Shown piece by piece: positions 31,273 through 40,787 of a stretch of 64,000 nt of DNA. A program made the position numbers and the translations under genes. The DNA is from Photobacterium sanctipauli (GTDB lineage Bacteria > Pseudomonadota > Gammaproteobacteria > Enterobacterales > Vibrionaceae), in assembly GCF_003026495.1 (NCBI RefSeq), contig NZ_PYMA01000020.1, positions 36,174-100,173 of the forward strand, in the 5' to 3' direction. A model generated the notes under the pieces. That model worked only from the letters and a program-made list of their open reading frames with translations. It made no database searches and was not told the origin of the DNA. Positions within the stretch are counted from its first letter, which is position 1, and each line of letters opens with the position of its first letter.

Positions 31273-33102
31273 ATGTCAAATCCACAGATCGATAAATTAA
31301 GAAATATCGCAATTATTGCGCACGTTGACCACGGTAAAACCACCTTGGTTGACAAACTGCTTCAGCAGTCTGGCACGTTAGAGTCTCGCGGTGAAGTTGA
31401 AGAACGCGTAATGGATTCCAACGACATCGAAAAAGAGCGTGGTATTACCATTCTTGCTAAGAACACAGCGATTAATTGGAATGATTACCGCATCAACATC
31501 GTAGATACCCCGGGACACGCCGACTTCGGTGGTGAAGTAGAGCGTATCATGTCGATGGTTGACTCTGTGCTTCTTATTGTCGATGCCGTTGACGGCCCGA
31601 TGCCTCAGACGCGTTTCGTAACCCAGAAAGCGTTTGCCCACGGCCTGAAGCCAATTGTTGTTATCAACAAGATCGACCGTCCGGGTGCGCGCCCTGACTG
31701 GGTAATGGATCAGGTATTCGACCTATTCGACAACCTAGGTGCAACCGACGAGCAGCTAGACTTCCAGGTGGTTTACGCATCAGCGCTTAACGGCTGGGCA
31801 ACATTGGAAGAGGGCGAGACTGGCGACGACATGGAACCTTTGTTCCAGGCTATCGTTGATAACGTTGCTGCGCCGGATGTTGACGTTGACGGCTCGCTGC
31901 AGATGCAGATCTCTCAGCTAGACTACAGCTCATACGTGGGTGTTATCGGTGTTGGCCGTGTAACCCGTGGTAGCGTGAAGCCGAACCAGCAAGTGTCTGT
32001 TGTCGGTGCAGACGGCAAAACCCGCAACGGTAAAGTGGGTACTATCCTTGGCTACCTTGGCCTTGAGCGTCACGAAGTTGAGCAGGCGACTGCTGGTGAC
32101 ATCATCGCAATCACCGGTCTTGGCGAGCTGAAAATCTCTGACACAATCTGTGACGTGAATGCGGTTGAAGCGCTACCTGCTTTGTCTGTTGACGAGCCGA
32201 CAGTAACCATGACGTTCCAGGTAAACACTTCTCCGTTCGCTGGTAAAGAAGGTAAGTACGTGACTTCACGTAACATCCTTGAGCGCCTGCAGAAAGAGCT
32301 GGTACACAACGTTGCACTGCGTGTTGAAGAAACTGAAGACCCGGATAAGTTCCGCGTATCAGGCCGTGGTGAGCTTCACCTGTCTATCCTGATCGAAAAC
32401 ATGCGCCGTGAAGGCTTCGAGCTAGCGGTATCTCGTCCTGAAGTTATCATCAAAGAAGAAGATGGTCAGCTGATGGAACCCTACGAGACCGTGACTATCG
32501 ACGTGGTGGAAGAGCACCAGGGCGGTATCATGGAGAACATCGGCCTGCGTAAGGGTGAGCTGACTGATATGTCTCCAGATGGCAAGGGCCGTGTTCGCAT
32601 GGACTTTATGATGCCATCTCGCGGCCTGATCGGCTTCCAGACTGAATTCATGACTTTGACTTCTGGCTCTGGCCTGATGTACCACACGTTTGACCACTAC
32701 GGCCCACACAAAGGCGGTACTATTGGTCAGCGTAACAACGGTGTGTTGATTGCTAACGCCGCGGGTAAAGCCCTGACTAACGCCCTGTTTAACCTGCAGG
32801 AGCGTGGTCGCCTGTTCATCGGTCACGGTGTAGAAGTGTACGAAGGTATGATCATCGGTATTCACAGCCGTGACAATGACCTGACGGTTAACGCCCTGAA
32901 AGGTAAGCAGCTAACCAACGTTCGTGCATCTGGTACCGATGACGCGCAGGTGCTGACTCCGCCGATCAAGTACACGCTTGAGCAAGCGCTTGAGTTCATC
33001 GACGATGACGAGCTAGTAGAAGTAACACCTGAAAGCATCCGTATCCGTAAGAAACTACTGACGGAAACTGATCGTAAGCGTGCGAGCCGCGCAGCAAAAT
33101 AA
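31273..33102 (+). CDS. typA: GTPase TypA/BipA
   Basis: TypA/BipA is a ribosome-binding translational GTPase needed at low temperature and under stress, acting in large-subunit assembly. It has 609 residues (E. coli: 607). The G motifs are AHVDHGKTT (G1), ERGITI (switch I), DTPGHADFGGEV (G3) and VINKIDRPGARPDWV (G4), with SALNGW (G5). Further on come the EF-Tu-type beta-barrel and EF-G-like domains (SGRGELHLSILIENMRREGFE) and the BipA-specific C-terminal part (GLMYHTFDHYGPHKGGTIGQR). It is divergent from glnA, as in E. coli. Confidence 0.99.
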   Translation: MSNPQIDKLRNIAIIAHVDHGKTTLVDKLLQQSGTLESRGEVEERVMDSNDIEKERGITILAKNTAINWNDYRINIVDTPGHADFGGEVERIMSMVDSVLLIVDAVDGPMPQTRFVTQKAFAHGLKPIVVINKIDRPGARPDWVMDQVFDLFDNLGATDEQLDFQVVYASALNGWATLEEGETGDDMEPLFQAIVDNVAAPDVDVDGSLQMQISQLDYSSYVGVIGVGRVTRGSVKPNQQVSVVGADGKTRNGKVGTILGYLGLERHEVEQATAGDIIAITGLGELKISDTICDVNAVEALPALSVDEPTVTMTFQVNTSPFAGKEGKYVTSRNILERLQKELVHNVALRVEETEDPDKFRVSGRGELHLSILIENMRREGFELAVSRPEVIIKEEDGQLMEPYETVTIDVVEEHQGGIMENIGLRKGELTDMSPDGKGRVRMDFMMPSRGLIGFQTEFMTLTSGSGLMYHTFDHYGPHKGGTIGQRNNGVLIANAAGKALTNALFNLQERGRLFIGHGVEVYEGMIIGIHSRDNDLTVNALKGKQLTNVRASGTDDAQVLTPPIKYTLEQALEFIDDDELVEVTPESIRIRKKLLTETDRKRASRAAK

Positions 33103-33124
33103 TTGCTAGCTGTTAGCCGTTAAT

Positions 33125-33160
33125 CAATCCCCCCATCGGTGCTACCATGGGGGGATTGTT
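33125..33160 (+). terminator. Rho-independent terminator after typA
   Basis: AATCCCCCCAT/ATGGGGGGATT with a ten-base loop, followed by GTTGT, makes a very stable stem 22 bp after the typA stop. The short T-tract makes it less than perfect. Confidence 0.8.
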
Positions 33161-33197
33161 GTATCTGAACCCTACCAAACACGATAAGAAAAAAACT

Positions 33198-33737
33198 ATG
33201 CAACCGATAATTATCACCGGTGGTCCCGGGGCCGGGAAGACCTCGTTGCTCAGTGCTCTGGCCCAGCGTGGCTATATGGCATTTACCGAAGTGTCGCGTA
33301 CCTTGATCCGCCAGCAGGCTGCCCTAGACGATGGCATTTTGCCTTGGACTGACTTGCCGCGTTTTGCTGCGCTATGCCTTGAGGCGATGGGCGAGCAACG
33401 CCAGCAGGCCATGTGCGGCACGATGCCGGCCTTTGTTGATCGGGCGATAGGCGATATTTGCGCCTACCTGGTGATCGGTGGCGAAGCGGTAGCGCAGCAT
33501 TATATCGAGGCGGCGAAAGGGTACTACCCGACGGTGTTCTGTTGTGCCCCGAACCAGGCCATTTATGTTCAGGACGACGAGCGTCCCCACACCTTTGCTG
33601 AGGCAGAGGCCATCCACCGCCAGTTGAAGCAGACCTATAGCGAGTTGGGTTACCAAGTGGTGGAAGTGCCGTGGGATACGGTCGATAACCGAGCCAGCTG
33701 GGTGCTGGCCCAGATGAGGCAGGCGGAAAAGGCCTAG
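33198..33737 (+). CDS. P-loop NTPase of the AAA_28/NadR-kinase type
   Basis: This 179-residue protein starts MQPIIITGGPGAGKTSLLSA, with Walker A GGPGAGKTS at residues 8-16, and continues YMAFTEVSRTLIRQQ, AFVDRAIGDICAYLV and VEVPWDTVDNRASWVL. It resembles the AAA_28 (NadR-type kinase) group, so it may be a small-molecule kinase or nucleotidase; the substrate is unknown. I use the ATG at 33198 rather than an upstream ATG at 33147, which lies inside the typA terminator stem. Its last codons overlap the end of the convergent DUF2959 gene by four bases. Confidence 0.82.
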   Translation: MQPIIITGGPGAGKTSLLSALAQRGYMAFTEVSRTLIRQQAALDDGILPWTDLPRFAALCLEAMGEQRQQAMCGTMPAFVDRAIGDICAYLVIGGEAVAQHYIEAAKGYYPTVFCCAPNQAIYVQDDERPHTFAEAEAIHRQLKQTYSELGYQVVEVPWDTVDNRASWVLAQMRQAEKA

Positions 33738-34375
33738 CTTCTCTTCAGTTGTGAGATAAAGCGCTCGGACTCGGCAATCGCCGCTTCCATGTCGCTAATG
33801 GCGCGCTGGATATCCCGCTGCAGCGAGTTGAATTCGCCCTGAAGCGAGCCAATCGCGGCGGCATTCAAGTTATGCTTTAGATATAGGGTGTTGTCGCGTA
33901 AGGTATTTAGCACCGGCGCCATTTTCTGTTCGGCACGGTGCATGGCGCTGAGCATGCGTTGGTAGGATGCCTGTGTGCTTTTTAGCTTTTGCTCGCTGTC
34001 GCGGCGCAGGCTGTCGCTGGTATACAGCGAGAGTTCATCTTGCCATTCTTCGAACAGAGCGTCGGCGACATCCTCGATGGCGGCAATGCGCTCACTGACT
34101 TTGTCGGCTGCGTCGCTGCTGGCCTCGTACTGGTCATTGACATTGTTGTAGGCCGTTTCCAATTCACCGCCGTCAAATTGGTTCAGTGCCTTGAGGGCAT
34201 CAAGCGCGCTGGTGAATTGTTCTTGGGCATCTTGCTGGGCTTCGTTGGCGTCTTCGACCCGGTCAACCATGATGTCGCGCTTATGCACCCCGACTTGCTC
34301 CATGGCCGAGTAGTAGGCGCTCTGGCAGCCGGTTAGGGTGGCTAGGCCGAGGATGACAGCAAACAGGTAGGGCAT
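33734..34375 (-). CDS. DUF2959 lipoprotein with coiled-coil content
   Basis: This is a 213-residue predicted lipoprotein: a signal sequence (MPYLFAVILGLATLTGCQSA) with lipobox LTGC, so lipidated at Cys17. The rest is almost wholly helical and charged (VEDANEAQQDAQEQFTSALD, then MLSAMHRAEQKM and AIAESERFISQLKRS), giving a probable coiled coil. It fits DUF2959, of unknown role. I chose the ATG at 34375 with GGAGA six bases upstream; the frame extends to 34420 but the added residues would spoil the signal peptide. It is divergent from yihY, about 55 bp apart. Confidence 0.85.
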   Translation of the reverse strand: MPYLFAVILGLATLTGCQSAYYSAMEQVGVHKRDIMVDRVEDANEAQQDAQEQFTSALDALKALNQFDGGELETAYNNVNDQYEASSDAADKVSERIAAIEDVADALFEEWQDELSLYTSDSLRRDSEQKLKSTQASYQRMLSAMHRAEQKMAPVLNTLRDNTLYLKHNLNAAAIGSLQGEFNSLQRDIQRAISDMEAAIAESERFISQLKRS

Positions 34376-34428
34376 AAATCTTCTCCAAATTTGTCCTAAA
34401 ATTTTGATAAAGAAAAGCAAATTACTAC

Positions 34429-35373
34429 ATGACTATGGCTGACAAAAAAACAACTGGCAAGCATCATTGGTGGCAGGGAATCCAAACCATGATAGCCTAT
34501 TTCGGTTACCTGCAGCACCGGGCTATCCATGATCGCCTGACGGTAACCGCAGGCTCGATGGCCTATGTCACGCTATTGTCCCTGGTGCCTTTGATCACCG
34601 TGGTGCTGTCGGCGCTGTCCTCTTTTCCCGTCTTTGCCGGATTTGGCGAGCTGCTGCAAAACTTTGTGATCGAGAACTTTGTGCCGGCGGCAGGGGAAGT
34701 GGTAAAGAAATACCTTAACGAGTTTGTTGCCAATGCCGGCAAGATGACCGCCGTCGGGGTAGGGGCCCTGTTTGTGGTGGCCATGATGTTGATTTCCTCG
34801 ATCGATAAGGCACTCAACTATATTTGGCGGGTTCACGAAAAGCGCCGTCCGGTGATATCCTTTTCCATCTATTGGATGGTATTGACCCTCGGCCCTATTC
34901 TGGTGGGCTCAAGCATCGCGGTCAGCTCGTACCTCGGCTCGCTTAACCTGCTCAATAGCGATGCGGTGAACGGGCTGTTCCAGCAGGGTTTGCGCGGCTT
35001 GCCGGTGATCATGTCGAGCAGTGCCTTTCTTGGTTTGTACTTATTGGTGCCCAATACCAAGGTGCGTTTCCGCCATGCGGTGATCGGCGCGGTGATTGCC
35101 AGTATCTTGTTTGAGCTTAGCAAGAAGGGCTTTGCCTTATACATAACGAACTTTCCATCCTATCAGGTTATCTACGGTGCCTTGGCGGTGATCCCGATTA
35201 TTTTTGTTTGGGTATACCTATGTTGGTGCATCGTGCTGATAGGCGCTGAAATTACCGCGAGCCTCGGTGAGCGCGAGCACTGGCACCCTGATGCGAAGTC
35301 CCGTCAGGCAAGCGTGCCAACCGTGGAAGAACTTGAACAACAGACAATTGATGAAGGTAGTAACAAAGAATGA
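34429..35373 (+). CDS. yihY: YihY/UPF0761 family inner-membrane protein
   Basis: This polytopic membrane protein of 314 residues belongs to the YihY/BrkB (formerly misnamed RNase BN) family. It has about six hydrophobic segments, including GSMAYVTLLSLVPLITVVLSAL near the start, GALFVVAMMLISSIDKALNYIWRV, and IPIIFVWVYLCWCIVLIGAEITASLG. The ITA(S)LGE-type end of the membrane domain is typical. Its role is not known. It overlaps dtd by four bases (ATGA), as in the enterobacterial yihY-dtd-yiiD operon. An alternative start is the ATG two codons downstream. Confidence 0.9.
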   Translation: MTMADKKTTGKHHWWQGIQTMIAYFGYLQHRAIHDRLTVTAGSMAYVTLLSLVPLITVVLSALSSFPVFAGFGELLQNFVIENFVPAAGEVVKKYLNEFVANAGKMTAVGVGALFVVAMMLISSIDKALNYIWRVHEKRRPVISFSIYWMVLTLGPILVGSSIAVSSYLGSLNLLNSDAVNGLFQQGLRGLPVIMSSSAFLGLYLLVPNTKVRFRHAVIGAVIASILFELSKKGFALYITNFPSYQVIYGALAVIPIIFVWVYLCWCIVLIGAEITASLGEREHWHPDAKSRQASVPTVEELEQQTIDEGSNKE

Positions 35374-35807
35374 TTGCGCTTATACAACGGGTGAGTGAAG
35401 CCAGTGTAACGGTTGATGGCCAGGTAACGGGTGCCATTGGTAAGGGCTTGTTGGTATTGCTAGGGGTGGAAAAAGGCGACGATGAAGCCAAAGCGCAACG
35501 TTTACGCGATAAAGTACTGGGCTACCGCGTGTTTGAAGACGAAGACGGCAAGATGAACCTGAATGTCCAGCAGGCTGGTGGTAGCGTGCTGGTGGTGTCG
35601 CAGTTTACCCTGGCGGCAGATACCAAAAAGGGCATGCGCCCTGGCTTTTCAACAGGTGCCGCGCCGGATGAAGCTGAGCGCTTGTACGAATATTTTTCTG
35701 CTTGTTGCAAAGACAAGGGGATCAAGACTGAAAATGGTATCTTCGGTGCTGACATGAAAGTGGCATTGCTGAATGATGGTCCGGTGACTTTTTGGTTGCA
35801 GGTATAA
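35370..35807 (+). CDS. dtd: D-aminoacyl-tRNA deacylase
   Basis: DTD removes D-amino acids (and misloaded glycine) from tRNA, proofreading translation. It has 145 residues, the usual length. The signature motifs are both present: SQFTLAADTKKGMRPGFS (the SQFTL motif) and the C-terminal LLNDGPVTFWLQV (NxPVT motif). The N-terminus MIALIQRVSEASVTVDG is also typical. It is translationally coupled to yihY upstream, and yiiD follows after about 45 bp. Confidence 0.98.
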   Translation: MIALIQRVSEASVTVDGQVTGAIGKGLLVLLGVEKGDDEAKAQRLRDKVLGYRVFEDEDGKMNLNVQQAGGSVLVVSQFTLAADTKKGMRPGFSTGAAPDEAERLYEYFSACCKDKGIKTENGIFGADMKVALLNDGPVTFWLQV

Positions 35808-35851
35808 TTAAATTACAGGGTTAGGCCCTAGGAAAGTTGGAGAAGGATTTC

Positions 35852-36772
35852 ATGTTTCGACTGATCACCCCGCAAACCGAAGACGAGCTGGCGCGCTATT
35901 ATGATTTCCGCTGGCGGATGTTGCGCGAGCCTTGGCATATGCCGGTGGGCTCGGAGCGGGATGCATATGACGAAATGAGCTGCCACCGGATGATCATCAA
36001 CGACAAGGGGGAGACGATCGCCATCGGGCGCTTGTACATGACCCCGGACAATGATGGGCAGATCCGCTATATGGCGGTGCATCCCAACCATCGCCACCAG
36101 GGGATGGGGGCGCTGGTACTCATGGCGCTGGAATCGCTGGCACGCCAAGACGGGGCCAAGCGCTTGGTGTGTAATGCCCGCGAGGATGCCATCCCGTTTT
36201 ACCTGCGCAGCGGTTTCACCAGCCAGGGGGAGCTCAGCGAGGAAAAAGGGCCGGTTCGCCATCAGCAGATGCTCAAGCACCTTGACCCGCTTCATGAGGT
36301 GGTGCGCCATCCCGACTGGTGCCAGGAGTTGCAGGAGCTATGGCAGTCGCAGTTTCCGATCAGCGACAAGATGGGGGTGAAGATCAGCCAATACACGGGC
36401 TATCGCTTCGAAGTCAGCGCGCTGATCAATGCCAACCTCAACCCGAACGAAAGCATGTTCGCCGGCAGCATCTTTACCATGGCGACCCTGGCCGGGTGGG
36501 GCTTTGTTTGGATTTTGCTAAAAGAGCGCAAGCTGCCCGCTGATATTATGCTGGTCGATAGCCATATCCGTTTCCTCTCGCCCGTCAAGGAGCGGCCGCG
36601 CGCCGTGGTGACGGTCGAAGATATCTGCGGCGATATCGACCGCCTGGCCCGAGGCCGAAAAGGCAAGGTCGAGGTCGAGGTCAGCGTTTACAGCGGCGAC
36701 CAGCTAGCCTGCCGCTTCACTGGTACCTATATGTTGTTCCCGTCGCACAAAGAGTGCGATGTGATTTGTTGA
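35852..36772 (+). CDS. yiiD: YiiD/FabY: GNAT domain fused to thioesterase-like (YiiD_C) domain
   Basis: This two-domain protein of 306 residues has an N-terminal GNAT acetyltransferase (YMAVHPNHRHQGMGALVLMALE, with the Q/RxxGxG loop at HQGMGA) and a C-terminal hot-dog fold of the YiiD_C type (EVSALINANLNPNESMFAGS, LAGWGFVWILLKE, then the VDSHIRFLSPVKERPRAVV part). E. coli YiiD has been renamed FabY for a role in starting fatty-acid synthesis; the role here is by homology. The start ATG at 35852 follows GGAGAAGG; a TTG at 35837 is less likely. Its end overlaps the convergent AsmA-like gene by 46 bp. Confidence 0.9.
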   Translation: MFRLITPQTEDELARYYDFRWRMLREPWHMPVGSERDAYDEMSCHRMIINDKGETIAIGRLYMTPDNDGQIRYMAVHPNHRHQGMGALVLMALESLARQDGAKRLVCNAREDAIPFYLRSGFTSQGELSEEKGPVRHQQMLKHLDPLHEVVRHPDWCQELQELWQSQFPISDKMGVKISQYTGYRFEVSALINANLNPNESMFAGSIFTMATLAGWGFVWILLKERKLPADIMLVDSHIRFLSPVKERPRAVVTVEDICGDIDRLARGRKGKVEVEVSVYSGDQLACRFTGTYMLFPSHKECDVIC

Positions 36773-38736
36773 TCGTGCTGCCATACCTTGGTCAGGGCTT
36801 GGCACCCCAGCCAAGCCTCAAGCGTTAGCTGCTGCTCTGGCGGCGACGCCAAATCCCAATTGCCAGCAATGGTGGCGCGAAGCTCGCGGCTTTTTAGCTC
36901 GGCAGGGGCAATCACGACTCGCCCCCTATTGCTCGTTATGCTAAATGGTGTGATTGCCACGGGCTGTGCCTTGGGTGTTGAAACCGTTTGGGCGCTCCCT
37001 TCTTCCTGCCCTTCGGGGACGGTTTTTTGCCACGACTGCCATAGCGCGGTTGCTGGGGTGGTGAGTTCAAGGTCGCGAAATTGGCTGCTTAGTTTGCCAT
37101 CCAAGCTATAGGCCAACGCCGCTTGCGATTGCCCCAGGCCGGAGAGCTGGGTGTCGAGATCCCATTTGCCCTTGAGCGGCAGCTCGATCCCCAACCAGCG
37201 GTCGATAATGGCAACCGGGAGGCTGTCTCCTGTGAGGGAAAGCGACCAAGGCTGCCCGTCGATATTTCTTTGCCATTGGCCGCTAGCCTCGGCAATACCG
37301 TGTTCGAAAGGAATGATGGCTTGGGTGAGCTGCCAATTGCCTTGGTTTGCCGTCATCTCAATCAAGGGCTCAACCATGTTGATACGGTTGAAGCTGGCAA
37401 AGCTTGCATTGCTCGACAACGCCCCCTGCCACAGTCCCCATTGCTTATCTCTCATCACAATCAAATCGTGGCCGTTGAGGTGCAGGCCCGACAGTTGCCA
37501 CGGCTTGTCGTCGTCGGCAGCGGTTAGCTGCAGGTAGCCGGTATCGAGGCTGCCGACACTGATATCTTTGATGTTTGCCAGCGGCCCTTGCAATGATTGT
37601 TGCCAACCTTGAGGTGCTAGCCATTTGATCCCGTTTGCGGTCAGGCTGTCGAGCAGGATGGCGTCGGGGAGAAGGGTGCCCGCGGTGCGCAGGTACCCCT
37701 CAAGCAGGCTGACAGAGAGCCCCGATACCGTGATTTGCTGCGGGGCAAAGTGGAGTTCGGCGAGCGCAGCAGTAAAGGGGGTATCCAGCCAGATCCCGTC
37801 CTCGGCATTGAACGACAGTGTTGCTGCCTGTTGTTGCCAGTGGGGCTGGGGCCAGTGCCAGTTTTGCAGGGAGAGGTTGGCATGGTTAACCGTTATATCG
37901 GGTAGCTCGATACTGCTATCGAGAATATCGAGCCGTTCCAGGAACACTTGCGTACCGGCTTGCGCCATGTTCTGAACCATTGCGCTCAGTTGCTTGGCAA
38001 GCTCGGGCTCCTGGAGCTGTAGGCCGGATAGCGTGAGTTGTTGGACGTCAAGCAGGCTTTGTTGCTGGTGGTAGGCCAGCTGCCCGCTGATATCGGCCTG
38101 CTGCCAGTCGAGGGAGAAGCCGTTGAGCGTCCAGCGCCCCTGCGAATGGTGGCCATCGAGCAATACTTGCTTAGCGGCTTGCGATTGCCACTCGACTTGA
38201 TCGGCGGAGAGCTGGAAGCCGCCATTGAATTGTTGCCATGGCGGCAGGCCTGAGTGGGGATCGTAGTGCCAGTTGTCGAGTTGGAATTCGCCGCCGGTGA
38301 TCGCAAGCCCCCCATATTGGAGGTCAACATCGGTGAGTGCCAGCCGCTGGCTTGATACTTCTGCGCCTAATGGCGAAAAGGCGCTGGGCAAAGAAGAGGG
38401 GGCTTCGATTAGTAGCGATTCAAACTGCCAGCGTTGCTCGAGCAAGGCGGCAGGGGAGAGCCAAAGCGAGATTTTGTTGGCAGCCCAAGACGGTGGGTTA
38501 CCGCCTGCTTCTATTTCGTCATTGAGCTGGATTTCTGGCTTATCAATAACCAGTTGCCAGGGGGAAGAAATATGGTAGTGCACTGCCTCGGCGGAGATAG
38601 GGTGGGGGGAGGCAAGGTTGGCCGTTGCTAGCGCGAGCCGGGTGGCGTACCGAGTGTGCATCATGGTGGCAAAGATGGTTGTGGCGAGCAGTGCCAATAC
38701 CAGCATGGTTGCGAGCAATTTCCCCAGTAGGCGCAT
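36727..38736 (-). CDS. AsmA-like protein
   Basis: This protein of about 669 residues has one N-terminal membrane anchor (MRLLGKLLATMLVLALLATTIFA) and a long, beta-rich periplasmic part with repeated amphipathic strands (LQLQEPELAKQL, LADIDVGSL-like LANIKDISVGSLDTGYL, LSLTGDSLPVAIIDRWLGIELPLKG). The last portion, KGKWDLDTQLSGLG and the LRATIAGNWDL stretch, is typical of AsmA/TamB-type lipid-transfer bridges. A lipid-transport role is inferred from the family. The start at 38736 has AGGGAG five bases upstream; the frame extends to 38832 without support. It is single, between yiiD and pckA. Confidence 0.78.
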   Translation of the reverse strand: MRLLGKLLATMLVLALLATTIFATMMHTRYATRLALATANLASPHPISAEAVHYHISSPWQLVIDKPEIQLNDEIEAGGNPPSWAANKISLWLSPAALLEQRWQFESLLIEAPSSLPSAFSPLGAEVSSQRLALTDVDLQYGGLAITGGEFQLDNWHYDPHSGLPPWQQFNGGFQLSADQVEWQSQAAKQVLLDGHHSQGRWTLNGFSLDWQQADISGQLAYHQQQSLLDVQQLTLSGLQLQEPELAKQLSAMVQNMAQAGTQVFLERLDILDSSIELPDITVNHANLSLQNWHWPQPHWQQQAATLSFNAEDGIWLDTPFTAALAELHFAPQQITVSGLSVSLLEGYLRTAGTLLPDAILLDSLTANGIKWLAPQGWQQSLQGPLANIKDISVGSLDTGYLQLTAADDDKPWQLSGLHLNGHDLIVMRDKQWGLWQGALSSNASFASFNRINMVEPLIEMTANQGNWQLTQAIIPFEHGIAEASGQWQRNIDGQPWSLSLTGDSLPVAIIDRWLGIELPLKGKWDLDTQLSGLGQSQAALAYSLDGKLSSQFRDLELTTPATALWQSWQKTVPEGQEEGSAQTVSTPKAQPVAITPFSITSNRGRVVIAPAELKSRELRATIAGNWDLASPPEQQLTLEAWLGCQALTKVWQHDQQITSHSLCDGNNI

Positions 38737-38833
38737 ACATTCTCCCTGAAATGGCCATCGTCTTTCTTTTATTAGGGCGGAAAAAACGGCGGGCTGCAAG
38801 TGCTTCCTGTTGCCAGGGGCTTGCACCCGCAAT

Positions 38834-38862
38834 GAAAAAGCCCCTCATAAGAGGGGCTTGGT
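38834..38862. terminator. Hairpin between pckA and the AsmA-like gene
   Basis: AAAAAGCCCCTC-ATAA-GAGGGGCTT lies 36 bp after the pckA stop on the minus strand, where the complementary T-run (from AAAAA) completes a good terminator for pckA. Confidence 0.88.
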
Positions 38863-38897
38863 AACCATGGTTAGTGGATAAACCACTTCAATGCGGC

Positions 38898-40529
38898 TTA
38901 GTCTAGCTGGGGACCGGCTGCAACTAGGCTTGCACCTTCGGTAGTATCAGTGTACTTCTCGAAGTTGTTGATGAAGCGCTCTGCCAGATCTTTTGCCTTG
39001 CTTTCCCACTGCAGTGGATCTGTGTAGGTATCGCGAGGGTCAAGGATCTCTGGGTCGACATTCGGTAGTGCTGTTGGTACTTCAAGGTTGAAGATTGGAA
39101 TGTCTTTGGTTTCGGCGCTGTCGATAGAGCCGTCTAGGATGGCATCGATGATCGCGCGGGTATCTTGGATAGAGATACGCTTGCCTGAGCCGTTCCAGCC
39201 TGTGTTCACTAGGTAAGCCTCGGCACCCGCTGCTTCCATACGCTTAACCAGTACTTCTGCGTACTTGGTTGGGTGTAGGGTTAGGAACGCGTTACCGAAA
39301 CAAGCAGAGAACGTTGGTGTTGGCTCGGTGATACCACGCTCAGTACCCGCAAGCTTGGCTGTGAAGCCAGATAGGAAGTGGTACTTGGTTTGCTCTGGCG
39401 TTAGCTTAGAGACAGGCGGTAGAACACCGAAGGCATCAGCCGATAGGAAGATCACCTTGTTGGCATGGCCACCCTTCGATACTGGCTTAACAATGTTTTC
39501 GATGTGGTAGATCGGGTAAGAAACACGGGTGTTTTCTGTCTTCGAGTTGTCATCGAAATCGATCGAGCCGTCGCTGCGAACCGTGACGTTTTCTAGTAGC
39601 GCATCGCGGCGGATCGCGTTGTAGATGTCTGGCTCAGCTTCTTTCGACAGGTTGATGGTTTTCGCGTAGCAACCGCCTTCGAAGTTGAAGATACCGTTGT
39701 CGTCCCAGCCGTGCTCGTCATCACCGATAAGTGCGCGCTTAGGATCTGTCGATAGGGTTGTCTTACCGGTGCCGGATAGGCCGAAGAATACAGCCACATC
39801 GCCGTCTTCACCCATGTTGGCAGAACAGTGCATGGATGCGATGTCTTGCAGCGGCAAGAAGTAGTTCATCATTGCGAACATACCCTTCTTCATTTCGCCG
39901 CCGTACCAAGTACCGCCGATCAGCTGCATTTTCTCGGTTAGGTTGAATACGGTGAAGTTTTCAGAGTTCATTTCGTGCTCTTTCCATTTCTGGTTAGTGC
40001 ACTTCGCGCCGTTCATTACGACGAAGTCTGGCTCGAATGTTTCCAGCTCTTCTTCGGTAGGGCGGATGAACATGTTCTTCACGAAGTGAGCCTGCCATGC
40101 TACTTCAGTGATGATACGGATACATAGGCGGGTATCTGGGTTGGTGCCACAGAAACCGTCAATAACAAACAGGCGCTTGCCAGATAGCTGGCCTGTCACT
40201 AGCTCTTTCAGATCGTTCCACGCTTCCTGACCAATGCTCTTATTATCGTTTTTGCCTTGGTCTGCCCACCATAGGGTATCTTTTGTTGTGTCATCTTTAA
40301 CGATGAACTTATCTTTTGGTGAACGGCCGGTGAAAATACCTGTATCAACCGCAACTGAGCCTAGCTCTGTTACGACACCTCTTTCATAACCTTCTAAGCC
40401 CGGTTTAGTCTCTTCTTCAAACAAGACTTCGTAGCTAGGGTTACGAACGATGTCTGTAACATTATTGATACCGTATTGAGATAGATCTAATTTTTTTGCA
40501 ACCTTTTTCTCGACGTTCATGACAGTCAT
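38898..40529 (-). CDS. pckA: Phosphoenolpyruvate carboxykinase (ATP)
   Basis: PckA converts oxaloacetate to phosphoenolpyruvate at the start of gluconeogenesis. The 543-residue product begins MTVMNVEKKVAKKLDLSQYG. Functional motifs are TGRSPKDKFIV (substrate loop), ACK/metal-binding MHCSANMG, the kinase-1a P-loop FFGLSGTGKTTLS, the kinase-2 IGDDEHGWDDNGIFNFEGGCYAK, and STRVSYP-like ENTRVSYPIYHIENIV. I chose the ATG at 40529 with AAGGAG five bases upstream; the frame reaches 40577 but without a site. Codons look optimised, suggesting high expression. Confidence 0.98.
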   Translation of the reverse strand: MTVMNVEKKVAKKLDLSQYGINNVTDIVRNPSYEVLFEEETKPGLEGYERGVVTELGSVAVDTGIFTGRSPKDKFIVKDDTTKDTLWWADQGKNDNKSIGQEAWNDLKELVTGQLSGKRLFVIDGFCGTNPDTRLCIRIITEVAWQAHFVKNMFIRPTEEELETFEPDFVVMNGAKCTNQKWKEHEMNSENFTVFNLTEKMQLIGGTWYGGEMKKGMFAMMNYFLPLQDIASMHCSANMGEDGDVAVFFGLSGTGKTTLSTDPKRALIGDDEHGWDDNGIFNFEGGCYAKTINLSKEAEPDIYNAIRRDALLENVTVRSDGSIDFDDNSKTENTRVSYPIYHIENIVKPVSKGGHANKVIFLSADAFGVLPPVSKLTPEQTKYHFLSGFTAKLAGTERGITEPTPTFSACFGNAFLTLHPTKYAEVLVKRMEAAGAEAYLVNTGWNGSGKRISIQDTRAIIDAILDGSIDSAETKDIPIFNLEVPTALPNVDPEILDPRDTYTDPLQWESKAKDLAERFINNFEKYTDTTEGASLVAAGPQLD

Positions 40530-40787
40530 AGGTGCTCCTTGGGTAAGATGTTGTTTAACTGTTGACCATGCTAGCAACCCTAAAGGGGTATTTCAGGGAG
40601 GTTTATCAAAATTTAACCACTTAAAAGTTAAGGTTTAGTAAAAATTTTAAATGGGTTGTGGGTGGTGATTTTATCGCGATGTAAAGCGTTTGCGCTAGGT
40701 CTCGAAATTAATATTTTTCTTGAAAAAAGCGAGACTTAGCATGTTATTTGCTTACAGGGTGGTGGGTTTTTTCGTGCTTGAGGTTAA
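40530..40787. other. pckA upstream region
   Basis: About 260 bp of AT-rich DNA that must contain the pckA promoter (minus strand). An inverted repeat GTCTCG...CGAGAC (about 40698-40735) encloses 25 bp. GCGCAAACGCTTTAC (minus strand, about 40682-40698) resembles half of a LacI/PurR/Cra-type operator. No specific regulator can be assigned. Confidence 0.35.

Noticed and set aside
33147..33197. Upstream start for the P-loop NTPase
   Set aside because: The ATG lies inside the stem of the typA terminator, and the added residues are not expected before the Walker A strand.
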